DNA of 5,465 nucleotides from Candidatus Poribacteria bacterium (GTDB lineage: Bacteria > Poribacteria > WGA-4E > WGA-3G): positions 1-5,465 of the forward strand of contig JAPPDN010000943.1 of NCBI GenBank assembly GCA_028824575.1. The letters are read 5' to 3'. The notes below the pieces were generated by a model. The model saw only the letters and a list, made by a program, of their open reading frames with translations, was not told the DNA's origin and searched no databases. The position numbers and the translations under genes are program-made. Shown here piece after piece: positions 1 to 5,465 of the stretch. Within the stretch, counting starts at the first letter, position 1, and every line of letters starts with the position of its first letter.

Positions 1-1098
1 CTCGTTGATCTCAACGCAGACGGCGAAACCGACTTCTACGAGAATTTTAACAATGATGCCTACAACAGTGAACACTTCCACGAGCAGGTTATGGACCTGC
101 AGACCGATGCGGCGGGTAACTTCTACTACATGAAATCTGCCCGACATGCACTGCCTGCGCAACACCCGCACCATGGCACGCTTATCCGAGTGTCGCCGGA
201 TGGGGAACAATCTACTGTGATCGCTTACGGATTTCGCGCATCAAATGGGCTTGGGATTGGTCCCGGTCCTATATTCTACGGTACAGATCAGGAAGGCTAC
301 TGGATGCCTGCCAACCGTCTGAACCGTATCACTGTTCCGGGCAGATTCTATGGTAACCGCTGGGGTTGGTATCCACCGGGCGAACCGCCAAACACCTATG
401 AGCCGCCTCTCTGCTGGATCGCACCTTTTGTTGACCGATCCCCGGCGGCACCGATCTGGATTCCTGCCGGTACCTGGGGGAAAATGGGCGATTCTCTGCT
501 CTCGCTGAGTTACGGTACTGGAAAAGTATACGCCGTCCTTCAGCACCAAACAGAGGCAACTGTACAAGGTGCGCTTACCGAGCTCGGTGTGGAGCTACCT
601 ACTGGAGTGATGCGTGGACGATTCCATCAGATCAGTGGGGACCTCTATCTCGTAGGTCTATTTGGTTGGTCGTCTGACAAACAAGAAGATACCGGTTTCT
701 ACCGGGTCCGCAGGACCGGTGCTCCCCTCCGAACCCCTGAATCGTTCCGTGCTGTCAGCGGTGGCTTAATCATCAATTTCTACACACCCCTTGCACCGGA
801 GACCGCTCAAAATCCAGAGAACTGGCGGGTGCAAAGCTGGGAATATCGCTGGACTGAACACTACGGTTCGCCACAGTTGAAGCGTTCCAGCGAGGAGGGC
901 AGGGATATCCATTCTGTCCAATCTGCAACGCTCTCTGCGGATGGCAAAACCGTTTTTCTCAAAGTCCCAAGCCTGACACCTACAATGCAGTTCCACGTCA
1001 ACATCACGGGCAGCTTCGCAGACGGCATCCCCTTGGATTGCTATCTGCACGGCACAATACACACCCTCGAAGATGGACATAGCGCGGAAACTCCATAG
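1..1098 (+). CDS. C-terminal part of a membrane-bound-dehydrogenase-type (glucose/sorbosone dehydrogenase-like) beta-propeller protein, 5'-truncated
   Basis: The frame is open from base 1 to a TAG at 1096-1098, giving 365 residues; the true start lies upstream of the window. Fragment residues 3-14 fit a canonical EF-hand loop (D3, N5, D7, G8, D11, E14), probably a calcium site. Propeller strands follow, with family motifs GFRASNGLGIGP (about 78-89), a DQEGYW/PANRLNRI stretch, LLSLSYGTGKVY and GVMRGRF (202-208). From about residue 241 a beta-rich C-terminal domain carries YGSP (288-291), a DGKTVFL stretch and PTMQ (327-330), and ends at TIHTL. This arrangement is typical of large planctomycete-type exported dehydrogenase-like proteins, which are often fused to cytochrome c domains. 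No CxxCH haem motif is visible here, so any haem domain or signal peptide would have to be N-terminal and off-window. The substrate is unknown; oxidation of a sugar or related alcohol is the family expectation. The stop codon lies inside a short repeat (ATAGTA) beside the downstream foldback element. Confidence 0.8.
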   Translation, partial: LVDLNADGETDFYENFNNDAYNSEHFHEQVMDLQTDAAGNFYYMKSARHALPAQHPHHGTLIRVSPDGEQSTVIAYGFRASNGLGIGPGPIFYGTDQEGYWMPANRLNRITVPGRFYGNRWGWYPPGEPPNTYEPPLCWIAPFVDRSPAAPIWIPAGTWGKMGDSLLSLSYGTGKVYAVLQHQTEATVQGALTELGVELPTGVMRGRFHQISGDLYLVGLFGWSSDKQEDTGFYRVRRTGAPLRTPESFRAVSGGLIINFYTPLAPETAQNPENWRVQSWEYRWTEHYGSPQLKRSSEEGRDIHSVQSATLSADGKTVFLKVPSLTPTMQFHVNITGSFADGIPLDCYLHGTIHTLEDGHSAETP

Positions 1099-1101
1099 TA
1101 G

Positions 1102-1273
1102 TCTGTCCAGTCTAAACTTAGGAGTAGCCCCGTTCGTAGTAGGGCAATTCATTGCCCGTTCTGACCGGTTCACACTGCGAGGCAGTGCGATAAGGCACGT
1201 CGCATCTGGGCGAGTACGCCGCAAAAATCGCACGACTACGAACTAATCTATCCACAATTTAAAGATGGACAGA
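1102..1273. repeat. MITE-like structured foldback element with terminal inverted repeats
   Basis: The element is bounded by an exact 8-bp inverted repeat: TCTGTCCA at 1102-1109 and TGGACAGA at 1266-1273. Inside is an exact 9-bp inverted repeat, GTTCGTAGT (1132-1140) with ACTACGAAC (1235-1243). Between those arms are three local palindromes: GGGCAAT-TC-ATTGCCC (1142-1157), CACTGC-GAG-GCAGTG (1173-1187) and GGCG-AGTA-CGCC (1209-1220). A longer-range 7-bp pair, GTGCGAT (1185-1191) with ATCGCAC (1227-1233), competes with the second hairpin. The hexamer ATAGTA occurs just outside both ends (1095-1100 and 1277-1282), 1 and 3 bases from the repeats, so it may be an imperfect target duplication or chance. 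No transposase is encoded. A non-autonomous mobile element or REP/RAYT-type repeat is the likeliest reading; a structured RNA is the alternative. No hairpin is followed by a convincing T-run, so a simple terminator is unlikely. Confidence 0.6.
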
Positions 1274-1286
1274 ACAATAGTATAAA
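1258..1286 (+). promoter_or_regulatory. Candidate sigma70-type promoter for trmJ
   Basis: TTTAAA (1258-1263, four of six to the -35 consensus) and TATAAA (1281-1286, five of six to the -10 consensus) are separated by exactly 17 bp. Transcription would begin near 1293, leaving a leader of about 46 nt before the ATG at 1339. The -35 box lies inside the right end of the foldback element and the -10 box just outside it. This is pattern matching only, in an AT-rich gap where chance matches are common. Confidence 0.4.
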
Positions 1287-1303
1287 CCGTACGATATTTC
1301 GGT

Positions 1304-1332
1304 TTGACAATTTGAAACATTTCGGATACCCT
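1304..1332 (+). promoter_or_regulatory. Alternative weak promoter at the trmJ start
   Basis: A perfect TTGACA (1304-1309) is followed after 17 bp by TACCCT (1327-1332), which matches the -10 consensus at only three of six bases. If used, transcription would start at about 1339, the A of the chosen ATG, giving a leaderless mRNA. The poor -10 makes this less likely than the 1258-1286 pair. Confidence 0.2.
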
Positions 1333-1338
1333 ATTGAT

Positions 1339-2160
1339 ATGTCAACAACCACCGAGAAAAAAACGATTCAACCGACTGGAAATTTCCGCGCCATTCCTGT
1401 TGAGGTGCCGGAGAACCTCACCAACATCCGAGTCATCCTTTTTGAACCGCGCGAGCCGGGAAATATCGGCTCTGTTGCCAGAGTTGTCAAGGGGATGGGA
1501 CTGTCGCAACTCTATCTGGTTAACCCTGTTCCGTTCCAAGATGTAGATGCAGCGTGGTACATGGCACACGGTGCGAAGGATATTCTCGAAAACTGCCACG
1601 TCGTTCCCGAACTGAAAGACGCGCTTGACGGTATCCAATATCTGGTAGGGACGACACACCGTCGCCGAGATGTCCGTCTGCCGCAGCCCGTACCTGCGAG
1701 AGATGCCGCCCAGACCATCGCCACAATTTCACAAGATAAACAGGTCGCACTGCTATTCGGACGTGAAGATTTCGGTTTATCCACCGATCAGATGAGCCTC
1801 TGCCAGTTGACAGCAAGTGTGCCGATGGCGACCAAAAACCCGTCCTTGAACCTCGCACAAGCCGTCCAAATCTTCGCGTATGAGGTCTTTGTTGCGAGTC
1901 TCGACGAGTACCCGCCCTCCGAGATTGACTATGCCGAAGTAAGCGCCTTGGAAGAGTTCTACGAGCGTGTGACTCGCCTGTTAGATAAGGTAGGCATGTC
2001 GCCGTATAATAGCGAATGGGAAACGTATCTGAAATCGTTACGGCGTGTTTTCTCCCGTGCCCCATTAGAATCAAGGGACATCGCCACGCTGGATATAATT
2101 TTCTCTACAACGTTTCGGTACATTGAGCGTCTTGAAAAGAAGTTAGACGCGGACTGTTGA
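1339..2160 (+). CDS. trmJ: TrmJ-like tRNA (cytidine/uridine-32 2'-O) methyltransferase, SpoU/TrmH superfamily
   Basis: This 273-residue protein probably transfers a methyl group from S-adenosylmethionine to the 2'-hydroxyl of nucleotide 32 in the tRNA anticodon loop, as a cytosolic dimer with a trefoil-knot fold. All three SPOUT motifs are visible. Motif 1 is EPREPGNIGSVAR (residues 36-48, with N42 and catalytic-type R48). Motif 2 is LLFGREDFGL (138-147). Motif 3 is centred on NPSLNLAQA (167-175, with S169-L170-N171). The C-terminal tail, with LEEFYERV and LRRVFSRA stretches, matches the extension specific to TrmJ rather than TrmH or TrmL. E. coli TrmJ is about 246 residues; the excess here is a polar N-terminal lead of about 26 residues. 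I chose the ATG at 1339; an in-frame TTG at 1312 would add nine residues. Neither has a Shine-Dalgarno sequence. Methylation of residue 32 is inferred from family resemblance; another tRNA position is possible. Confidence 0.9.
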   Translation: MSTTTEKKTIQPTGNFRAIPVEVPENLTNIRVILFEPREPGNIGSVARVVKGMGLSQLYLVNPVPFQDVDAAWYMAHGAKDILENCHVVPELKDALDGIQYLVGTTHRRRDVRLPQPVPARDAAQTIATISQDKQVALLFGREDFGLSTDQMSLCQLTASVPMATKNPSLNLAQAVQIFAYEVFVASLDEYPPSEIDYAEVSALEEFYERVTRLLDKVGMSPYNSEWETYLKSLRRVFSRAPLESRDIATLDIIFSTTFRYIERLEKKLDADC

Positions 2161-2168
2161 CTTTCAGG

Positions 2169-2218
2169 AGCATAGGCTGTTAGTTTCCTTTGTTCGTAGC
2201 ATAGGCTGTTAGCCTGTG
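2169..2218. repeat. Tandem pair of palindromic intergenic repeats
   Basis: The 15-mer AGCATAGGCTGTTAG occurs exactly twice, at 2169-2183 and 2198-2212, with start points 29 bp apart. The second copy continues into AGCCTGTG, so 2200-2218 folds as an 8-bp stem around GTT (C-A-T-A-G-G-C-T against A-G-C-C-T-G-T-G, with one T-G mismatch that is a wobble pair in RNA). The first copy keeps only the left arm, because it is followed by TTTCC instead of the complementary arm. The pair lies 8 bp past the trmJ stop. There is no T-run after the hairpin, so an intrinsic terminator is doubtful. Copies of this palindrome type are, from memory, widespread in Poribacteria-like genomes. Confidence 0.6.
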
Positions 2219-2299
2219 CAGATGTTTGATGAAAACACTATGCGAAACGGACAGAAGTATCCAAACTTTAGTGAGATTAGGACGCAATAATTTAATTTC

Positions 2300-2308
2300 T
2301 GATATAAT
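2300..2308 (+). promoter_or_regulatory. Extended -10 promoter for the ATPase-nuclease gene
   Basis: TG-A-TATAAT (2300-2308) is a perfect -10 hexamer preceded by the extended TGn element. No recognisable -35 box sits 16-18 bp upstream, which is tolerated in extended -10 promoters. Transcription would start near 2315 and leave about 26 nt of leader before the ATG at 2341. A second -10-like TATAAC lies at 2311-2316. Confidence 0.5.
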
Positions 2309-2340
2309 GTTATAACTTCTTGAACAGTGGTCATAGAAAA

Positions 2341-3942
2341 ATGAGAACATTTAATACCTTTGGTCCCGTGAATCCTGAAGAACATTATGTCGTCTCACGT
2401 GCTGAGGAGCTCGCTGATTTCATCAAACGGGTCAAACTCGGACGATATATCGTTATCTTCGCGCCTCGGCAAACGGGAAAAACAACGTTCTTTCAATGGG
2501 CTCTTGATGCCCTTGCCGCCGATACCTCAGAAGCCTATTTCCCGATTGAACTCAATTTTGAAGTGTATGAAGACTATCCTGCGTCCGATTTTTACGCCTC
2601 GCTCTATAAACGGATTTATGAGGAGATTAAGTGCGTCTTCCAGAAACGCGGCATCGCGCCTTCCGAAGCCTTAAGTCAATTCTTGGAGAACACAAAGCTA
2701 ACAGACCATGTGGCAATGCTTGAATTCTTTCAAAAGTTCACAAATTTTCTCGGAGATGAGAAACTTGTCCTCATTATTGACGAGTTTGATGGTATCCCTC
2801 AAGATGCTTTGCGTGGTTTCCTTCGGTCACTTCGCAGTATCTATGTGCAGCGTTCTATGCGTAAATGCCCTTACAGTGTTGGGATCGTAGGCGTTAAGAA
2901 CGTTACGCAACTCAATCTGGACCGTTCTATTTCGCCGTTCAATATCCAAGACGAGTTCACTTTGCCCAACTTCACGCTTGAACAGGTCCACGAGCTGCTT
3001 GCACAGTATACGGATGAAGTCGGTCAAGCCTTCGCACCTGAAGTTGTCGAGAGTATCCACAGACAAACTGCCGGGCAACCCTTCCTCGTCAACCGATTCG
3101 CACAGATCCTAACGGAGGAGATGGCTATCTCGAAAAGTGAGACGATCCAGAGGGTGCACTTCGCAGAAGCACATACGCAACTCCTTGAAGAAACAAACGT
3201 CAATATTAACCACCTGATAACCAATATCCGCAGAAACCCGCGTTTTGAAATCATCCTGATGCGAATCGCCTCTTACGAAAGCGGCACCCGCTTCAATCCA
3301 CACGACGAAATCATTAGTGAACTCGCCACTTACGGTGTCATCACAAAAGGAAACGACGGGATGTGTGAGATCCTCAACCCGATATATCAGCAGCATATCA
3401 TGCAGGCGTTCAAACCGCTGGTCAATGGGTTGGAGCACGAGTATTTTCCCGAGGATACCCATCAAGGTTTGGTTGATTATCTCACCTCTGCGGGTCAGAT
3501 TAAGATGGACGCGCTCCTTGACAACTTCCGAGATTTTATTGCGCGTGCAGGCTTTCGGATCCTATTAATCCCGGATACGCCAAAGGAGTTTGTCGGTCAG
3601 CATCTTCTCTATGCGTATCTGGATCAATTCGTCCAATTAATACGCGGACATATCTACCTTGAAGGGCAAACTGGGCGCGGCAAAATTGATCTCGCGATTT
3701 TCCACAACGCCAAAAAATACATCGTTGAGACCAAGATATGGGAGGGACCTCGGTCCTATCAGTCTGGCAAAAAACAACTCGCAGCATATCTCAAATTAGA
3801 GGGCGTAAATGAAGGATACTACGTCGTCTTCGATCATCGTGCCGAGCCAGAACCCCGCGTAGAAACAGAGACAATAGACGGTTTGACGATCCGAAGTTAC
3901 GTCATTCCTGTCGTCCAAGAAGCACCCTCACAACAGATATAG
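2341..3942 (+). CDS. AAA-like ATPase fused to a C-terminal PD-(D/E)XK nuclease-like domain
   Basis: This 533-residue protein has no signal peptide or membrane segment and is probably cytosolic. Residues 13-48 form the start of an AAA-like ATPase, with Walker A APRQTGKT (41-48; K47, T48) and Walker B LVLIIDEFDG (142-151; D147, E148). A GIVGVKN strand (181-187) sits where sensor 1 is expected, and GQP (245-247) resembles the GxP sensor of STAND and related ATPases. A winged-helix-like stretch follows (about 321-356, ending NPIYQQHIMQAF). The C-terminal region has a possible first acidic residue E416, D450 in GKIDLAIF, E463-T-K465 and Q479, matching the D...ExK...Q pattern of PD-(D/E)XK nucleases (DUF1703/PDDEXK_9-like). 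Related proteins are numerous in environmental bacteria but their role is poorly defined. I chose the ATG at 2341; an in-frame TTG at 2320 would add seven residues. It has its own promoter and no apparent partner gene. DNA cleavage and a defence role are inference. Confidence 0.8.
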   Translation: MRTFNTFGPVNPEEHYVVSRAEELADFIKRVKLGRYIVIFAPRQTGKTTFFQWALDALAADTSEAYFPIELNFEVYEDYPASDFYASLYKRIYEEIKCVFQKRGIAPSEALSQFLENTKLTDHVAMLEFFQKFTNFLGDEKLVLIIDEFDGIPQDALRGFLRSLRSIYVQRSMRKCPYSVGIVGVKNVTQLNLDRSISPFNIQDEFTLPNFTLEQVHELLAQYTDEVGQAFAPEVVESIHRQTAGQPFLVNRFAQILTEEMAISKSETIQRVHFAEAHTQLLEETNVNINHLITNIRRNPRFEIILMRIASYESGTRFNPHDEIISELATYGVITKGNDGMCEILNPIYQQHIMQAFKPLVNGLEHEYFPEDTHQGLVDYLTSAGQIKMDALLDNFRDFIARAGFRILLIPDTPKEFVGQHLLYAYLDQFVQLIRGHIYLEGQTGRGKIDLAIFHNAKKYIVETKIWEGPRSYQSGKKQLAAYLKLEGVNEGYYVVFDHRAEPEPRVETETIDGLTIRSYVIPVVQEAPSQQI

Positions 3943-4016
3943 GACTTACCGACTAATGTGTCTATTGAAGGCTAAAGAAAAAAACCAAATGCCCCTAAGA
4001 AAATAGAGGATTTTAC

Positions 4017-4046
4017 TTGAAATTCTGGAGCGTCCTAACGTATCAT
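4017..4046 (+). promoter_or_regulatory. Candidate sigma70-type promoter for the MFS-like membrane protein gene
   Basis: TTGAAA (4017-4022, five of six) and TATCAT (4041-4046, five of six) are separated by 18 bp. Transcription would start near 4053, leaving a leader of roughly 52 nt. Overlapping AT-rich boxes such as TATAGA (4052-4057) could also serve. The rest of the 162-bp gap at 3943-4104 shows no hairpin terminator or repeat that I can recognise. Confidence 0.45.
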
Positions 4047-4104
4047 ATATGTATAGAAATTGGATAGTTCGATAAGTGCAAAATGTTTATAGAACAGACG
4101 AAAA

Positions 4105-5465
4105 ATGCGATACATCAAACCCATCGTTTGGCTCATCTTTATCTTTTCCGGTGCCAGTGGTCTCATCTATCAAGTCATTTGGATGCGGCAACTGACGCTT
4201 ATCTTCGGTAGTACCGTCTTCGCAACGAGTACCGTTCTCACAGCGTTCATGGGTGGACTTGCGCTCGGCAGCTACTACTTCGGGAAGAAGATTGACGAAA
4301 GCACGCAATCACCCTTGCGGATTTACGCGCTGTTGGAAGCCGGTATCGGTGCGTTTTGCCTTGTCTGGCCACTTATCTTAACCGTACTGGGTGCACTCTA
4401 TGTCCTGATTCATCGCAATATCACATCAGAATTCTATACGCTTTCACTCATTCGGTTCGTGTTAACATTCGGGGTCCTGTTAATTCCGTCCACATTGATG
4501 GGCGGTACGTTGCCAGTCCTGACCCGTTTCTTTGTGAAAAAGCTTGAACAACTCGGCACAAACATCGGGATCCTATACGCCTTGAACACTTTCGGCGCAG
4601 TCATCGGCACTGTAGCAGCAGGCTTTTTCCTGATTGAGGCGTTAGGTATCCGATGGACGCTCGGTGTTGGCATCGCTATCAATTTTGCTGTCGCTGCGAT
4701 TGCGATAGTGTTAGCACGGAAGGCGTTAGCAACAGAAGCAGATGAACCTCAAGAAGAAACACAACAATTGGAGTCTGAAGATGTCACGCATCAACCTGAA
4801 AGACTTCTCGTACTGTGGGCAATAGGCATCTCAGGTTTCTGTGCTTTGGCTTACGAGGTGTTGTGGACCCGTATCATGGTCTTCTTCCTCGGTAGCACGA
4901 CCTATGCGTTCGCGACGATGCTCGCGGCGTTCCTGTTCGGCATCGCTTTGGGGAGCATAGTGCTTGCGCGCTGGGTTGACAGAATTAAACAACCTATCGC
5001 AATCTTCGGGATCGCCCAACTCGGCATTGGACTCTTCGCGCTGATCCTGATGCCCGCGTTTGAGGGGTTGTATGGGATGAGCCGTGCGTTCCAGTCTACC
5101 TTCGGTGCAAGTAGGTTCTGGACATTCTTCTCCTGCTTCCTCGTGATGTGCCTGCCGACATTTCTGATGGGTGCAAGTTTTCCGCTGGTAACGAAAATCT
5201 ACACCGGTAGCGCACGCCAACTCGGTAAAAGCATCGGAAACGTCTATGCAGTCAACACAGTCGGAAGCATTTTAGGGTCGTTCTGTGCAGGGTTTATTCT
5301 GATTCCACTCTTGGGCATCCGTCCGAGTATTGTCTTAACGGTGGCTTTGAACTCAGGTATCGGGTGTCTGCTGATCTTGAGAAGTGGGTGGCAGACCGAG
5401 ACCGGAAAATCACTTCTACAAGGAATAGGTGTCGGGATGCCGCTCCTCAACGCAGGGTTAGCGAT
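4105..5465 (+). CDS. Fused MFS/spermidine-synthase-like membrane protein, N-terminal part (3'-truncated)
   Basis: The frame is open from the ATG at 4105 to the window edge (453 codons plus two bases), so it needs sequence beyond the window to close. The protein is strongly hydrophobic, with roughly six membrane segments in each of two similar halves. Half one has SGASGLIYQVIWMRQ (from S15), LALGSYYFGKKID, a TLMGGTLPVLTR loop (130-141) and a YALNTFGAVIGT segment. Half two repeats these as SGFCALAYEVLWTR (from S243), IALGSIVLARWVD, FLMGASFPLVTK (353-364) and YAVNTVGSILGS, an offset of about 223-228 residues. An acidic hydrophilic linker (about 210-233) joins them. Family knowledge suggests a spermidine-synthase-like Rossmann domain after the membrane part, which cannot be seen here. 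No substrate or aminopropyltransferase activity can be assigned. The start directly follows GAAAA, with no clear Shine-Dalgarno sequence; the N-terminus runs almost straight into the first membrane segment. Confidence 0.85.
   Translation, partial: MRYIKPIVWLIFIFSGASGLIYQVIWMRQLTLIFGSTVFATSTVLTAFMGGLALGSYYFGKKIDESTQSPLRIYALLEAGIGAFCLVWPLILTVLGALYVLIHRNITSEFYTLSLIRFVLTFGVLLIPSTLMGGTLPVLTRFFVKKLEQLGTNIGILYALNTFGAVIGTVAAGFFLIEALGIRWTLGVGIAINFAVAAIAIVLARKALATEADEPQEETQQLESEDVTHQPERLLVLWAIGISGFCALAYEVLWTRIMVFFLGSTTYAFATMLAAFLFGIALGSIVLARWVDRIKQPIAIFGIAQLGIGLFALILMPAFEGLYGMSRAFQSTFGASRFWTFFSCFLVMCLPTFLMGASFPLVTKIYTGSARQLGKSIGNVYAVNTVGSILGSFCAGFILIPLLGIRPSIVLTVALNSGIGCLLILRSGWQTETGKSLLQGIGVGMPLLNAGLA

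Noticed and set aside
1142..1157. Hairpin GGGCAAT-TC-ATTGCCC as an intrinsic terminator for the dehydrogenase gene
   Set aside because: It is followed by GTTCTG, not a T-run, and it belongs to a larger nested inverted-repeat structure.
241..1233. Minus-strand open frames of 76-155 codons opposite the dehydrogenase fragment and the following gap
   Set aside because: Their products show no recognisable motifs, and they lie opposite a plus-strand frame full of conserved family motifs.
1102..1282. Complete insertion sequence
   Set aside because: The space between the ends is about 170 bp and encodes no transposase; the possible ATAGTA target duplication is not directly adjacent to the inverted repeats.
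1342..2074. Minus-strand and alternative plus-strand frames within trmJ (up to 184 codons)
   Set aside because: They are shadows of the trmJ frame, which contains all three SPOUT motifs; the products are rich in Arg and Ser without domain patterns.
2169..2212. Two exact repeats with 29-bp spacing as a minimal CRISPR array
   Set aside because: There are only two 15-bp units with a 14-bp spacer and no cas genes, and the repeat is half of a larger hairpin; it fits a dispersed palindromic repeat better.
2387..3787. Short overlapping frames on both strands inside the ATPase-nuclease gene
   Set aside because: The main frame carries the Walker and nuclease motifs across this whole span, and none of the alternatives has a recognisable domain.
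4087..5450. Minus-strand frames and one small plus-strand frame across the membrane-protein region
   Set aside because: The continuous plus-strand frame from 4105 has conserved duplicated membrane motifs; the opposing frames are an effect of its codon composition.

Overview
All four protein-coding regions in this window lie on the plus strand of a bacterial genome. Base composition is moderate, the genes are separated by 160-240 bp, and the gaps carry small palindromic repeats. Three features point to an uncultured marine or environmental bacterium such as Candidatus Poribacteria or a planctomycete-like relative: a planctomycete-style membrane-bound dehydrogenase propeller, a fused MFS/spermidine-synthase-like membrane protein, and intergenic palindromes of the type 'cataggctgttagcctgtg'. 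This placement is inference from remembered family distributions, not from a search.

Layout: (1) 1-1098 is the C-terminal 365 residues of a secreted or periplasmic glucose/sorbosone-dehydrogenase-like beta-propeller protein with an EF-hand-type loop, cut by the left edge. (2) 1099-1338 holds a foldback element of about 172 bp (1102-1273). It has 8-bp terminal inverted repeats, a 9-bp inner inverted repeat and several hairpins, and its right end may supply part of the next promoter. (3) 1339-2160 is a complete trmJ-like SpoU-family tRNA ribose methyltransferase. (4) 2161-2340 holds a 15-bp repeat present twice (the second copy forms a complete hairpin) and an extended -10 promoter. (5) 2341-3942 is a 533-residue AAA-like ATPase fused to a C-terminal PD-(D/E)XK nuclease-like domain, with all recognisable key residues present. 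(6) 3943-4104 contains a plausible sigma70-type promoter and nothing else clear. (7) 4105 to the right edge is the N-terminal 453 codons of a polytopic membrane protein made of two duplicated membrane halves; its expected C-terminal domain lies outside the window.

The four genes do not form an obvious pathway. Each of the last three has its own candidate promoter and a sizeable upstream gap, so they look like independent transcription units. None of the three visible starts has a clear Shine-Dalgarno sequence, and two share the same GAAAA-ATG context. The least ordinary items are the structured element before trmJ, the boundary sequence it shares with the second repeat cluster, and the stand-alone ATPase-nuclease, which could be a defence or mobile-element protein. 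I found no RNA genes, CRISPR arrays, transposase genes or origins.
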